From NCBI RefSeq assembly GCF_900142885.1, contig NZ_FRCL01000012.1:1-64000 (forward strand): DNA of 64,000 bases, in the 5' to 3' direction. The stretch comes from Flavobacterium xinjiangense. Lineage in GTDB: Bacteria > Bacteroidota > Bacteroidia > Flavobacteriales > Flavobacteriaceae. This document shows positions 1 through 8,861 of the stretch, in pieces. The notes beneath the pieces were generated by a model. It did not search any database, was not told the DNA's origin, and was given only the letters and a program-made list of their open reading frames with translations. How positions within the stretch are numbered: position 1 is the stretch's first letter; every line of letters begins with the position of its first letter. The position numbers and the translations under genes were made by a program.

Positions 1-1008
1 ACTCCAATTGCTCCAACGAGCGGAGGTAGTCAAACGGTATGTGCCTCATCACCAATTCAAACAATAACGGCTATGGCATCGGCTCAAGCAGGAGAAACAG
101 TAGTTTGGTATGATGCAGCAACTGGAGGTAGTGTAGTGGCGGATCCTTCTTTAAGTGCATTAGGAACAATTACCTATTATGCTGAATCGGTGAAAAACAC
201 AACACCATGCATAAGCAACTCTCGAACTTCAGTAACCTTAACTATTAATCCAAAACCACTTGTTCCAACAAGCACTGGAGATCAAACGGCATGTGCGTCG
301 ACTCCAATTCAAACTTTGACTGCTGGAGCGACAGCTCAAACAGGAGAATCAATAGTCTGGTACGATGCAGCAACAGCAGGAAATAAAGTAACGAATCCAA
401 CTTTAAATAGCTTAGGAACAATAACTTATTATGCAGAAGCAGTAAACAATGCTACAGCTTGTGCTAGCAGCTCACGTGTTGCAGTAACTTTAACTTTAAA
501 TGCTACTCCAATTGCTCCAACGAGCGGAGGTAGTCAAACAGTATGTGCTTCATCACCAATTCAAACATTAACGGCTATGGCATCGGCTCAAGCTGGAGAA
601 ACAGTGGTATGGTATGATGCAGCTACAGGAGGAAACGTAGTTTCAAACCCAACATTGAATTCATTAGGTACCGTTACTTATTATGCAGAAGCGGACAGTA
701 ATTCAACACCTTGTGTGAGTAGTTCCCGTACTGCAGTAACTTTAACAATAAATCCATTACCAGTTGTACCTGTAAGTGGAGGCAATCAAACGGTATGTGC
801 TAATACGCCAATTCAGACTTTAACTGCTGGTGCTACAGCGCAATCAGGCGAATCTATTGTTTGGTATAATGCAGCAACAGGAGGAAATCAAGTAACGAAT
901 CCAGCTTTAAATAGCTTAGGAACAATAACTTATTATGCAGAAGCAGTAAACAATAATACAGCTTGTGCTAGCAGCTCACGTGTTGCAGTAACTTTAACTT
1001 TAAATCAG
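1..1008 (+). repeat. 504-bp higher-order tandem repeat in the adhesin gene
   Basis: Four coding modules of exactly 252 bp start at bases 1, 253, 505 and 757. Module 1 is most like module 3, and module 2 most like module 4, at DNA level, so the real repeating unit is an A-B pair of 504 bp. For example, the text starting at base 1 recurs at 505, and the ATG at 73 recurs at 577. The array probably continues upstream of the window. It is coding repeat, not a CRISPR or an intergenic element. Confidence 0.9.
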
Positions 1009-2253
1009 AGACCTGTTGTCCCAACTAGTGGTGGAAATCAGACGGTTTGTACAGATGGAACAACAACCCAAACTTTAACAGCTACAGCTACTGGTAATAC
1101 AGTAACATGGTATACTGCTGCTATTGGAGGAAGTCTAGTTCCAAATCCTAAGCAAGTAGGTGTTGGTACAGTTACTTACTATGCTGAATCTTCAAACGGA
1201 CTTTGTCCTAGTAGTACTCGTGCAGCTGTTACTTTAACAATTGTAGGTGTAGTTCCAAATCCAATAGCTAACGATCAGACAGTTTGCTCAAATGGAACAA
1301 CCACTCAAACTTTGACAGCAACAGCTACTGGGAATACAATTACATGGTATACTGCCGCAGTAGGCGGAATTGTTGTATCAAGTCCTACTCAAGTAGGTGT
1401 GGGGACGGCAACATATTTTGCAGAATCTTCCGTTGGAAATTGTTTAAGCGCGAGTAGAACTAAAGTTATTCTAAGTATCACTGCAGTTCCAGCAATACCA
1501 TCGGCAACGACGAATAAACAACCAACTTGTACTAATTCAACTGGAGAAATCACTTTTGTTAGTCAAACAGGCGCTGAGTACAGTATTGGAAATGGGTTTC
1601 AAGACAGTCCTGTTTTCATAAACGTTGCCTCAGGTACATATACAATAAGCGTCCGATATAAGAATAACACTGCATGTGATATTAAGGGTGCGGCTTTGAC
1701 AATAAGACCAATTCCTCAACAAATTCAATTCGAAATTAACGGAGAGTGTGCAGATAAAGATTATGTGTTAACAGCTACTCCATTGTCTAATTCATATGAT
1801 CCTAATAATATTGATTATGAATGGAAAGATAGTGCAGGTGTAACGGTAGGGACAAATTCTAATGTTTTTAATGTTTCGAATTTGATTGCTTCAACTTCTG
1901 AAAAAGAAATTTTTCCTTTAAATTATACTTTAACAATAACATCAACTTCAACAGGTTGTCAAACTATAAAAGGAGTAACAGTTGAAACTATTACTTGTAA
2001 TATCCAAAAAGGGATTTCGCCTGATGGTAATGGAGCGAATGACAACTTCGATTTAAGATTAATGGATGTCAAAAAACTGCAGATATATGATAGATATGGT
2101 ATAAAGGTCTACAGTCAATCGAATTATACAGACCAATGGAAAGGACAGTCAGATAAAGGTGATGATCTGCCTAGTGCAACATATTATTATGTAATTGAGC
2201 TTAATGAAGGTCAATCAAAAACAGGTTGGATATATCTAATCAGAGAAAAATAA
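1..2253 (+). CDS. repeat adhesin with type B T9SS sorting domain (5' end outside window)
   Basis: Cell-surface or secreted protein of which the last 750 residues are visible; the frame is open from base 1, so the true start lies upstream and the ATG at 73 is internal. Residues 1-336 are four 84-residue Ig-like modules, each with a Cys near TVCA, a VWYDAATGG turn, a TYYAE strand and an SSSR-AVTLT end. Two shorter, related modules follow (about 337-490), then unrelated beta-rich sequence. The end (about 660-750) has ISPDGNGANDNF, a YDRYG motif and a final GWIYLIREK, which is the gliding-motility-associated (type B) C-terminal signal exported by the T9SS. Type B substrates usually sit beside a dedicated SprF-like protein, as here. 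The ligand is unknown. Family call is firm; role as adhesin is inferred from architecture. Confidence 0.9.
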   Translation, partial: TPIAPTSGGSQTVCASSPIQTITAMASAQAGETVVWYDAATGGSVVADPSLSALGTITYYAESVKNTTPCISNSRTSVTLTINPKPLVPTSTGDQTACASTPIQTLTAGATAQTGESIVWYDAATAGNKVTNPTLNSLGTITYYAEAVNNATACASSSRVAVTLTLNATPIAPTSGGSQTVCASSPIQTLTAMASAQAGETVVWYDAATGGNVVSNPTLNSLGTVTYYAEADSNSTPCVSSSRTAVTLTINPLPVVPVSGGNQTVCANTPIQTLTAGATAQSGESIVWYNAATGGNQVTNPALNSLGTITYYAEAVNNNTACASSSRVAVTLTLNQRPVVPTSGGNQTVCTDGTTTQTLTATATGNTVTWYTAAIGGSLVPNPKQVGVGTVTYYAESSNGLCPSSTRAAVTLTIVGVVPNPIANDQTVCSNGTTTQTLTATATGNTITWYTAAVGGIVVSSPTQVGVGTATYFAESSVGNCLSASRTKVILSITAVPAIPSATTNKQPTCTNSTGEITFVSQTGAEYSIGNGFQDSPVFINVASGTYTISVRYKNNTACDIKGAALTIRPIPQQIQFEINGECADKDYVLTATPLSNSYDPNNIDYEWKDSAGVTVGTNSNVFNVSNLIASTSEKEIFPLNYTLTITSTSTGCQTIKGVTVETITCNIQKGISPDGNGANDNFDLRLMDVKKLQIYDRYGIKVYSQSNYTDQWKGQSDKGDDLPSATYYYVIELNEGQSKTGWIYLIREK

Positions 2254-2318
2254 TAAATTAATTTATTTTTGAAGTCCATGAATATCTTTTGGGCGAATAA
2301 AACGAAAAACAAATAGAT

Positions 2319-3236
2319 ATGAATAAAATATTTTTGACCTCTCTTTTAGTTCTTATTGCCTATGTAGATTCAAATGCGCAACAGAACCCTCATTACACCC
2401 AATATATGTATAATATGAATGTCGTTAATCCTGCTTATGCAGGTTCGAAAGAAAGTATTTCTTTTGGAGCATTATATAGAAAGCAATGGGTTAATATAGA
2501 AGATGCTCCAACTTCTTTTACTTTTTCTGGACATGCGCCAGTTGGTAATAATGTGGGACTGGGTTTGTCTTTTATATCAGATAAAATTGGACCTGTAACT
2601 GAACAGAATGTGTTTGGAGATTTTTCCTATACTTTGCAATTAAATGAGACGAGCAAATTGGCATTGGGAATAAAAGCGGGTGTCTCATTTCATCAAGTTG
2701 GTCTGAGAGATATCCAATCTTCCTTACCGGATCCTTCAGAAGGTATTTTTGGTCAAGATATAAATGACGCATCATTAAATTTAGGCGTAGGAGCATTTTA
2801 TTATACAGATAATTATTATGTTGCTTTTTCAATTCCAAATCTAGCAAAATCAGCCCATTTAGATTATAACGGACGCGAATATGGTTCAGATGTATCCCAT
2901 TATTTTTTGACAGGTGGGTATGTTTTTGATGTAAACTATGAATTAAAATTCAAACCTTCTTTTATGTTGAAATCAGCATTTAATGTAAGCCCATCGTTAG
3001 ATCTTTCTGCCAATTTCTTATATAAAGAAAAATTCGAAATAGGTGCCACTTATAGATTGCAAGATAGTTTTGGCGGAATGGTGAATTTCGCAGTAACACC
3101 AGAATTAAGAATTGGTTATGCATATGATCACATTATATCAGATCTGAAAGTGACCACTCCTTCTTCTCATGAATTCATTTTGTTGTATGATCTATTTACG
3201 GCTAAAAAAGTTTCACGTTCTCCAAGATTTTTCTAA
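2319..3236 (+). CDS. PorP/SprF family type IX secretion membrane protein
   Basis: Predicted outer-membrane beta-barrel of 305 residues. A signal peptide (about 1-20, ending SNA) is followed by the family's hallmark QQNPHYTQYMYN and NPAYAGS near the mature N-terminus; alternating beta-strand sequence fills the rest. PorP/SprF proteins work with the T9SS, and SprF-like members are needed for secretion or attachment of the type B substrate encoded next door. The gene begins 65 bp after the adhesin stop and ends 18 bp before the OmpA-family gene, so the three probably form one operon. Family assignment is strong; pairing with this particular adhesin is inferred from adjacency. Confidence 0.9.
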   Translation: MNKIFLTSLLVLIAYVDSNAQQNPHYTQYMYNMNVVNPAYAGSKESISFGALYRKQWVNIEDAPTSFTFSGHAPVGNNVGLGLSFISDKIGPVTEQNVFGDFSYTLQLNETSKLALGIKAGVSFHQVGLRDIQSSLPDPSEGIFGQDINDASLNLGVGAFYYTDNYYVAFSIPNLAKSAHLDYNGREYGSDVSHYFLTGGYVFDVNYELKFKPSFMLKSAFNVSPSLDLSANFLYKEKFEIGATYRLQDSFGGMVNFAVTPELRIGYAYDHIISDLKVTTPSSHEFILLYDLFTAKKVSRSPRFF

Positions 3237-3254
3237 TATTAAACTTTACAATTA

Positions 3255-5126
3255 ATGAAAAAAATTACTATACTGTTGTTTTTAGTGCTAATTAATATTT
3301 CACTAATGGCACAAAATAAAGATACGAAGAGTGCTGATAAACTTTTTGACAGATATGAATATAGTTCAGCTGCTAAAGAGTATCTGTCTTTAGTTGAAAA
3401 AGGTACTTCTGACCCTTATGTTTATAAACAACTAGGGGATTGTTATTATAATATGTCTAATACCGCTGAAGCAGAAAAATGGTATTCAAAAGCAGTAGAA
3501 TCTAAACAAGGTTTAGAGACCTATTATAATTATGCGCAGATGTTAAAATCAAATGGCAAATATCTAGAATCCGATAAACAAATGAGAGTTTTTGCTGCCA
3601 TGTCACCTAATGATCAGAGAGCAATAGAATTCAAAAATAATCCTGATTATCTTGTGAAGCTAAAAAATATTGAAAAGCTAGTTGATATAAATAGAATCAC
3701 TGTAAATTCTGAAAAATCTAATTTTGGGGCTGTTCTCTATGGTAATTCTCTTTATTTTGCGAGTGCAAGAGATAAAGGAAGCAAAATTTACGGATGGAAT
3801 GATGAGCCTTTTTTAGATCTATATCAGTCCAACTATAATGAAATAGATGGAACGTATTCAGAACCAACCGCAATTTCAGAATTAAACACAATTTACCACG
3901 AAGGTCCGTTAACGATGACTAAAGATGGGAATACGATTTACTTTTCAAGTGAAAGTTTTAATGAAAAATTATTTATAAAAGATAATTCAAAAAAATTGAA
4001 ATTTGGACAAGTTAGCTTGTATAAGGCTGTTAAGGATGGTGGAAAATGGTCATCAGTTACGCCGCTACCATTCAATAGTAAAAATTATTCTAACGGTAAT
4101 CCATCTGTAGACAAAGAGGGAAAGACACTTTATTTTGCTTCAAATATGCCAGGCTCAATTGGAGGTACTGATATATGGAAAGTACCGGTTAACTCTGACG
4201 GTACCTTTGGGACACCAGAGAATCTAGGAGATAAAATAAACACAGTGGGTGATGAAAATTTTCCATTTATATCTGATGATGGCATTTTGTATTTTTCTTC
4301 AAATGGTCTAATGGGTTTTGGGGGATTAGATGTTTTTTATGTGGATTTGAATAAAAATGATTCGCCACATAATATGGGGAGCCCTGTCAATACGGAAAAA
4401 GACGATTTTTCATTTTCATTTAATAAAGAAAAAAACATTGGGTATTTATCCAGTAATAGAGCGGGTGTAGATAATATCTATAATGCAATCCCAGTATGTA
4501 AATCAGAGATGCTTGCTATCGTAAAAAATGCTAAAACAAATGCATTATTAGCTAATTCCAGAGTGATTTTTTTGGATGCTAATAAAAATGTTTTAGATAC
4601 AAAGATAACTAACGATAAAGGAGAAGCTTTATACAGTACTGATTGCCAAAAACAATTTTCTATCGATGTTTATAAAGATGGGTTTGTTACTAAATCTTAT
4701 CCTCTTAGTACGATTAAAAAAGGGGTTCGTACGACTATTGATATGTTTATAGATCCGATCGAAATGACTGTAACAGAAACAGAAATTATATTAAACCCAA
4801 TTTATTTTGATAACAATAGGAGCAAGATCACGCCGCAAGGTGCAGTGGAATTGGATAAATTGGTCTATGTAATGTCTCAAAATGATAAGTTGAATATGTA
4901 TGTAAAATCTCACACCGACATTAGAGGTACTGATGAATATAATTTTGACCTTTCGGAAAGAAGGGCTAAATCTACCGTTGCATATATCATTTCAAAAGGG
5001 ATTAGCGGGGAAAGAATTACAGGTAAAGGTTTTGGGGAATCAGAACTAAAGGTAGATTGCAAAGAGAAATGTACCGAAGAAGAACATGCTTTAAACAGAC
5101 GTTCAGAATTCATGATTATCAAATAA
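3255..5126 (+). CDS. PorE-like TPR/beta-propeller/OmpA-domain protein
   Basis: 623-residue exported protein. Order of parts: signal peptide (1-19, ending LMAQ), TPR-like helices (about 20-115), a PD40/WD40-like propeller with repeated LYFSS or YFAS strands (about 160-410), a carboxypeptidase-regulatory-like beta domain (about 415-495) and a C-terminal OmpA peptidoglycan-binding domain (about 515-623) with SHTDIRGTDEYN and LSERRA. This is the domain order of Porphyromonas PorE, a T9SS component; flavobacteria carry several such paralogues beside SprF-like genes. It likely links an outer-membrane T9SS substrate complex to peptidoglycan. No lipobox is visible. It is last in the operon, before a strong hairpin terminator. 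Confidence 0.85.
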   Translation: MKKITILLFLVLINISLMAQNKDTKSADKLFDRYEYSSAAKEYLSLVEKGTSDPYVYKQLGDCYYNMSNTAEAEKWYSKAVESKQGLETYYNYAQMLKSNGKYLESDKQMRVFAAMSPNDQRAIEFKNNPDYLVKLKNIEKLVDINRITVNSEKSNFGAVLYGNSLYFASARDKGSKIYGWNDEPFLDLYQSNYNEIDGTYSEPTAISELNTIYHEGPLTMTKDGNTIYFSSESFNEKLFIKDNSKKLKFGQVSLYKAVKDGGKWSSVTPLPFNSKNYSNGNPSVDKEGKTLYFASNMPGSIGGTDIWKVPVNSDGTFGTPENLGDKINTVGDENFPFISDDGILYFSSNGLMGFGGLDVFYVDLNKNDSPHNMGSPVNTEKDDFSFSFNKEKNIGYLSSNRAGVDNIYNAIPVCKSEMLAIVKNAKTNALLANSRVIFLDANKNVLDTKITNDKGEALYSTDCQKQFSIDVYKDGFVTKSYPLSTIKKGVRTTIDMFIDPIEMTVTETEIILNPIYFDNNRSKITPQGAVELDKLVYVMSQNDKLNMYVKSHTDIRGTDEYNFDLSERRAKSTVAYIISKGISGERITGKGFGESELKVDCKEKCTEEEHALNRRSEFMIIK

Positions 5127-5131
5127 CAATA

Positions 5132-5179
5132 AGTTATAAAAAAAGGATGTTCAAAAATAGACATCCTTTTTTTATAACT
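5132..5179. terminator. bidirectional terminator between ompA-family gene and miaE
   Basis: Perfect 19-bp stem (5132-5150 with 5161-5179) around a 10-nt loop, with A/T tracts on both sides. It lies between convergent genes and can stop transcription in both directions. Confidence 0.9.
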
Positions 5180-5192
5180 ATTTTCAAGAATA

Positions 5193-5774
5193 TTACCCAT
5201 GTACGGTTTCGTTTTTTCCGTACTTAATAATAATTGAAGTTTCAAAGTCAATCCATTCTTGCCAGCGTTTGTCAACATCAACGTTATCTGCATATTTTTT
5301 GGCAAAACCAATAAAAGTGGTGTAATGGCCAGCTTCAGAAATCATAAGGTCTCTATAAAATTTTGCTAGCTCGGGGTCTTTTATGTTTTCTGAAAGAACT
5401 TTAAATCGTTCGCAGCTTCTCGCCTCAATCATCGCTGAAAATAATAATCGATCACATAGCGCATCTCTTCGGCTTCCATCTTTTTTCATGAACTTAAAAA
5501 GTTCATTTACATAATGGTCCTTGCGCTCTCTGCCTAATGTTAGACCTTTGCTTTTTATTAAATTATGAACTAATTGTAGATGGTCTAATTCTTCTTTGGC
5601 AATGATTAACATTTCAGTAACCAATTCCTCTAATTCAGAATTATAGGTAACTAAACTTATGGCATTTGATGCTGCTTTTTGCTCGCACCAAGCATGGTCT
5701 GTTAAGATTTCTTCTATGTTCGATTCGACTATATTTACCCAACGTGGGTCTGTGGCTAATTTTAAACCTAGCAT
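5193..5774 (-). CDS. miaE: tRNA 2-methylthio-N6-isopentenyladenosine-37 hydroxylase
   Basis: 193-residue MiaE family protein, a ferritin-like non-haem di-iron monooxygenase that hydroxylates ms2i6A at tRNA position 37. Iron-ligand signatures are visible: the EELDHLQLVH helix near residues 62-71, IEARSCERF near 116-124, and ISEAGHYTTF near 145-154. The protein starts with MLGLKLATDPRW, typical of the family. It is a single gene, sharing a convergent terminator with the upstream T9SS operon and divergent from the glycosyltransferase at 5896. Confidence 0.93.
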   Translation of the reverse strand: MLGLKLATDPRWVNIVESNIEEILTDHAWCEQKAASNAISLVTYNSELEELVTEMLIIAKEELDHLQLVHNLIKSKGLTLGRERKDHYVNELFKFMKKDGSRRDALCDRLLFSAMIEARSCERFKVLSENIKDPELAKFYRDLMISEAGHYTTFIGFAKKYADNVDVDKRWQEWIDFETSIIIKYGKNETVHG

Positions 5775-5895
5775 GATATTGGAATTTATTTAGTTGTAAA
5801 ATTAGTGTTTTCTTCCTGATTTTTATTCAAAACAAAGGAATTGCCACTAAAATAGTATTATTTTGCATATATAATTTTATTCAAACAACAATCAA

Positions 5896-7128
5896 GTGCA
5901 ACAACTTTTAATAATTGGTTTTGTGTGGCCTGAGCCCAATTCGTCTGCGGCAGGAGGAAGGATGCTGCAATTGATTTCACTTTTTAAAGATCAAGGATAT
6001 AGCATAACGTTTGCGAGTCCGGCTCAAGACAGTGATTTTATGGTTGCTTTGGCAGAATATGGTGTCGATAAAAAATCAATTGCTTTAAATTGTGCCAGTT
6101 TTGATGTCTTTGTAAAAGAGTTAAACCCCACCGTTGTCTTGTTCGATCGTTTTATGATGGAAGAGCAGTTTGGTTGGAGAGTTACTGATAATTGCCCAAA
6201 AGCCTTGCGATTATTAGATACCGAAGATTTGCATTGTTTGCGTTTGGCACGCCAAAAAGCATTCAAAGAAAATCGTTTGTTTCAGACTTCAGATTTAATG
6301 ACAGAAGAAGTGGCAAAACGAGAAATTGCCAGTATTTTGAGATGTGATTTATCTTTAATGATTTCTAAATTTGAGATGGAGTTACTTACAACTACATTTA
6401 AAATTGATAAAGCACTTCTGTATTATTTGCCTTTTTTATTGGAACCAATAACTGTATCAGCTTTCGAACAATTCCCGCCTTTTGAAGAAAGGAAAGAATT
6501 TGTTTTCATCGGAAATTTTCTTCATGAGCCCAATTGGAATGCCGTTCAATATCTGAAGGAGTCCATTTGGCCGCTTATTAGGAAACAACTTCCTCAAGTT
6601 GCTTTGAATATTTACGGTGCCTATCCTTCACAAAAAGTGCTGCAATTGCATCAACCAAAAGAAGGGTTTTTAATAAAAGGTCGTGCTGATAAAGCACAAG
6701 AAGTGGTTTCGAAGGCTCGTGTTGTTTTAGCTCCATTGCGTTTTGGTGCGGGTGTAAAAGGAAAATTGATAGAAGCGATGCAATGTGGAACGGCAAGTGT
6801 AACAACTACTATTGGGTCGGAATCAATGCATGGTGATTTACCGTGGAATGGTGCTGTTACCGATAGTCCACAAGTGTTTGCGGATGAAGCAGTACAGTTA
6901 TACAATGATAATAAACGGTGGCTTGAAGCCCAATATAACGGATTAACTATTATCAATCAGCGGTATTTAAAAGCGCTCTTTGTTGAAGATTTTAATAAGC
7001 AAATATTATTTTTGCAAGCTAATTTGCAGCAACACCGAATAACTAATTTTTTTGGAGCAATGTTGCAACATCATACGTTGAGCAGTACAAAATATATGTC
7101 TCGTTGGATTGAGGCTAAGAACAAATAA
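5896..7128 (+). CDS. glycosyltransferase, GT4-like (group 1)
   Basis: 410-residue GT-B fold glycosyltransferase. The N-terminal half has WPEPNSSAAGGRM and a Rossmann-like start; the C-terminal half carries the nucleotide-sugar-binding pattern FIGNF (about 195), VLAPLRFGAGVKGKLIEAM (about 275-295) and CGTASVTTTIGSE. The start is GTG at 5896; no in-frame ATG upstream is plausible, and the N-terminus aligns with the expected first beta strand. Donor and acceptor cannot be told from sequence. It stands alone, ending at a terminator shared with the pyruvate dehydrogenase genes. The short glycine-free final 40 residues are of unknown role. Confidence 0.8.
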   Translation: MQQLLIIGFVWPEPNSSAAGGRMLQLISLFKDQGYSITFASPAQDSDFMVALAEYGVDKKSIALNCASFDVFVKELNPTVVLFDRFMMEEQFGWRVTDNCPKALRLLDTEDLHCLRLARQKAFKENRLFQTSDLMTEEVAKREIASILRCDLSLMISKFEMELLTTTFKIDKALLYYLPFLLEPITVSAFEQFPPFEERKEFVFIGNFLHEPNWNAVQYLKESIWPLIRKQLPQVALNIYGAYPSQKVLQLHQPKEGFLIKGRADKAQEVVSKARVVLAPLRFGAGVKGKLIEAMQCGTASVTTTIGSESMHGDLPWNGAVTDSPQVFADEAVQLYNDNKRWLEAQYNGLTIINQRYLKALFVEDFNKQILFLQANLQQHRITNFFGAMLQHHTLSSTKYMSRWIEAKNK

Positions 7129-7131
7129 AAA

Positions 7132-7165
7132 AAATCCCGTCAAGTTTTTAAACGAGACGGGATTT
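7132..7165. terminator. bidirectional terminator between glycosyltransferase and pdhC
   Basis: 10-bp perfect stem (7132-7141 with 7156-7165) and 14-nt loop; the minus-strand transcript continues into a run of U, the plus strand into a T-rich tract. Positioned 3 bp after one stop codon and 20 bp from the other. Confidence 0.88.
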
Positions 7166-7185
7166 GTATTTTAAAAACCAAGTTG

Positions 7186-8853
7186 TTACGCAAGCATTGT
7201 AACTGGATTTTCTATAAATTGTTTTAATGTTTGTAAAAATTGTGCTCCAGTTGCGCCATCAATTGTTCTGTGATCACAAGCTAAAGAAAGCATCATGGTA
7301 TTTCCAACAACAATCTGACCGTTTTTAACTACTGGTTTTTCAACAATGGCTCCTACAGAAAGGATGGCAGAATTTGGTTGGTTGATAATAGAATTGAATT
7401 CAACAATTCCAAACATTCCAAGATTAGAAACAGTAAATGTACTTCCTTCCATTTCAGTTGGGAGTAATTTTTTGTTTTTAGCTCTTCCGGCAAGATCTCT
7501 TACGCTTCCGCCAATTTGAGATAAACTCATGGCATCTGTGAATTTCAATACAGGAACTACTAATCCATCTTCAACAGCTACTGCTACACCAACATTCACA
7601 TGGTGGTTGATAGTAATAGCATCCTCTTTCCACTGAGAGTTAATTTTTGGATGTTTTTTCAAAGCCATCGCGCAAGCTTTAATAACCATATCGTTAAAGG
7701 ATACTTTTGTATCAGGAACGCTGTTTATTATTGCTCTTGATTTCATTGCTTCATCCATTGTAACTTCAATTGTCAAGTTATAATGAGGAGCAGTAAATAA
7801 AGATTCTGCCAAACGTTTTGCAATGATTTTTCGCATCTGCGAATTTTTGATTTCTTCTGTAAAGACTTCTCCTGCTGGAACAAATACTTTTGGTGCTGCT
7901 ACAGTTTCTGTTTTTGCCGGTGCAGATGTTGCGGTAGCTGGAGCAGAAGCTGCTTGAGGAGTAAAGTTTTCGATATCACTTTTTACGATACGTCCATTTT
8001 CGCCAGAACCTTTCACTTGTGTCAATTGAATTCCTTTGTCACTTGCAATTTTCTTTGCCAATGGTGATGCTAAAATTCGTTGTCCATCAGTTGATGCTTC
8101 TTGTACAATTGGTTCTGCTGTTTTTTCAGCAGGTGCTGATTTTGCTTCTTCAGTTGTTGCGGGAGCTTGCGGTGCTCCACCCGTTTTATAATTTTCAGCA
8201 ATACCGCTAATATCAGTTCCCTCAGGTCCGATAATAGCCAATAGACTATCAACTGGAGCCGAATTTCCTTCTTGAATTCCAATATATAATAATGTTCCTT
8301 CATTGAAAGATTCGAATTCCATTGTAGCTTTGTCAGTTTCGATTTCAGCAAGAATATCACCTTCGGCAACTTTATCTCCTACTTTTTTCAACCAAGTCGC
8401 TACAGTTCCTTCAGTCATTGTATCACTTAAACGAGGCATTGTAACTACGATTACTCCTTTTGGTAAAGAAGCTACCGCTATTGCAGGAGCCGCAGTAGTT
8501 TCTTCTTTTATAGCTGCAGGAACAGTTGCTGTTTCTTTAGATTCAGGTTTAGCTTCAGCCGTATCAGGAGTTGCAGGAGTTGCTTTTCCAGCGATTAAAG
8601 CAGAAACATCTTCGCCTTCATTTCCTATAATCGCCAGTAAAGAATCTACTGGTGCAGTTTCTCCTTCTGGGATACCTATATATAAAAGAGTTCCTTCATT
8701 GAAAGACTCAAATTCCATTGTCGCTTTGTCCGTTTCAATTTCTGCAAGGATATCACCTTCGCTGATTTTGTCACCTACTTTTTTTAGCCAAGCCGCTACC
8801 GTTCCTTCCGTCATCGTATCGCTCAAACGAGGCATTGTTATTATTGTTGCCAT
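7186..8853 (-). CDS. pdhC: pyruvate dehydrogenase E2, dihydrolipoamide acetyltransferase
   Basis: 555-residue E2 core that transfers acetyl groups from lipoyl-lysine to CoA. Order: two lipoyl domains with lipoylated lysines in ETDKATMEF at K43 and K175, Ala/Pro/Glu-rich linkers, a peripheral-subunit (E3/E1) binding domain about 259-297, and a catalytic acyltransferase domain with DHRTIDG (His528, Asp532) near the end. The two lipoyl domains are nearly identical in protein and close in DNA, suggesting a recent duplication or gene conversion. The start lies 8 bp after the E1-alpha stop, so the two are co-transcribed. E1-beta and E3 are not in this window. Confidence 0.95.
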   Translation of the reverse strand: MATIITMPRLSDTMTEGTVAAWLKKVGDKISEGDILAEIETDKATMEFESFNEGTLLYIGIPEGETAPVDSLLAIIGNEGEDVSALIAGKATPATPDTAEAKPESKETATVPAAIKEETTAAPAIAVASLPKGVIVVTMPRLSDTMTEGTVATWLKKVGDKVAEGDILAEIETDKATMEFESFNEGTLLYIGIQEGNSAPVDSLLAIIGPEGTDISGIAENYKTGGAPQAPATTEEAKSAPAEKTAEPIVQEASTDGQRILASPLAKKIASDKGIQLTQVKGSGENGRIVKSDIENFTPQAASAPATATSAPAKTETVAAPKVFVPAGEVFTEEIKNSQMRKIIAKRLAESLFTAPHYNLTIEVTMDEAMKSRAIINSVPDTKVSFNDMVIKACAMALKKHPKINSQWKEDAITINHHVNVGVAVAVEDGLVVPVLKFTDAMSLSQIGGSVRDLAGRAKNKKLLPTEMEGSTFTVSNLGMFGIVEFNSIINQPNSAILSVGAIVEKPVVKNGQIVVGNTMMLSLACDHRTIDGATGAQFLQTLKQFIENPVTMLA

Positions 8854-8861
8854 AATTGATT

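Noticed and set aside
1..1008. CRISPR-like regular repeats
   Set aside because: The 252/504-bp periodicity is in-frame coding repetition of Ig-like modules, far longer than CRISPR units, with no spacer pattern or cas genes.
4910..5311. 133-codon open frame on the minus strand across the convergent terminator
   Set aside because: It overlaps OmpA-domain coding sequence, the terminator and miaE in other frames, and has no conserved motif.
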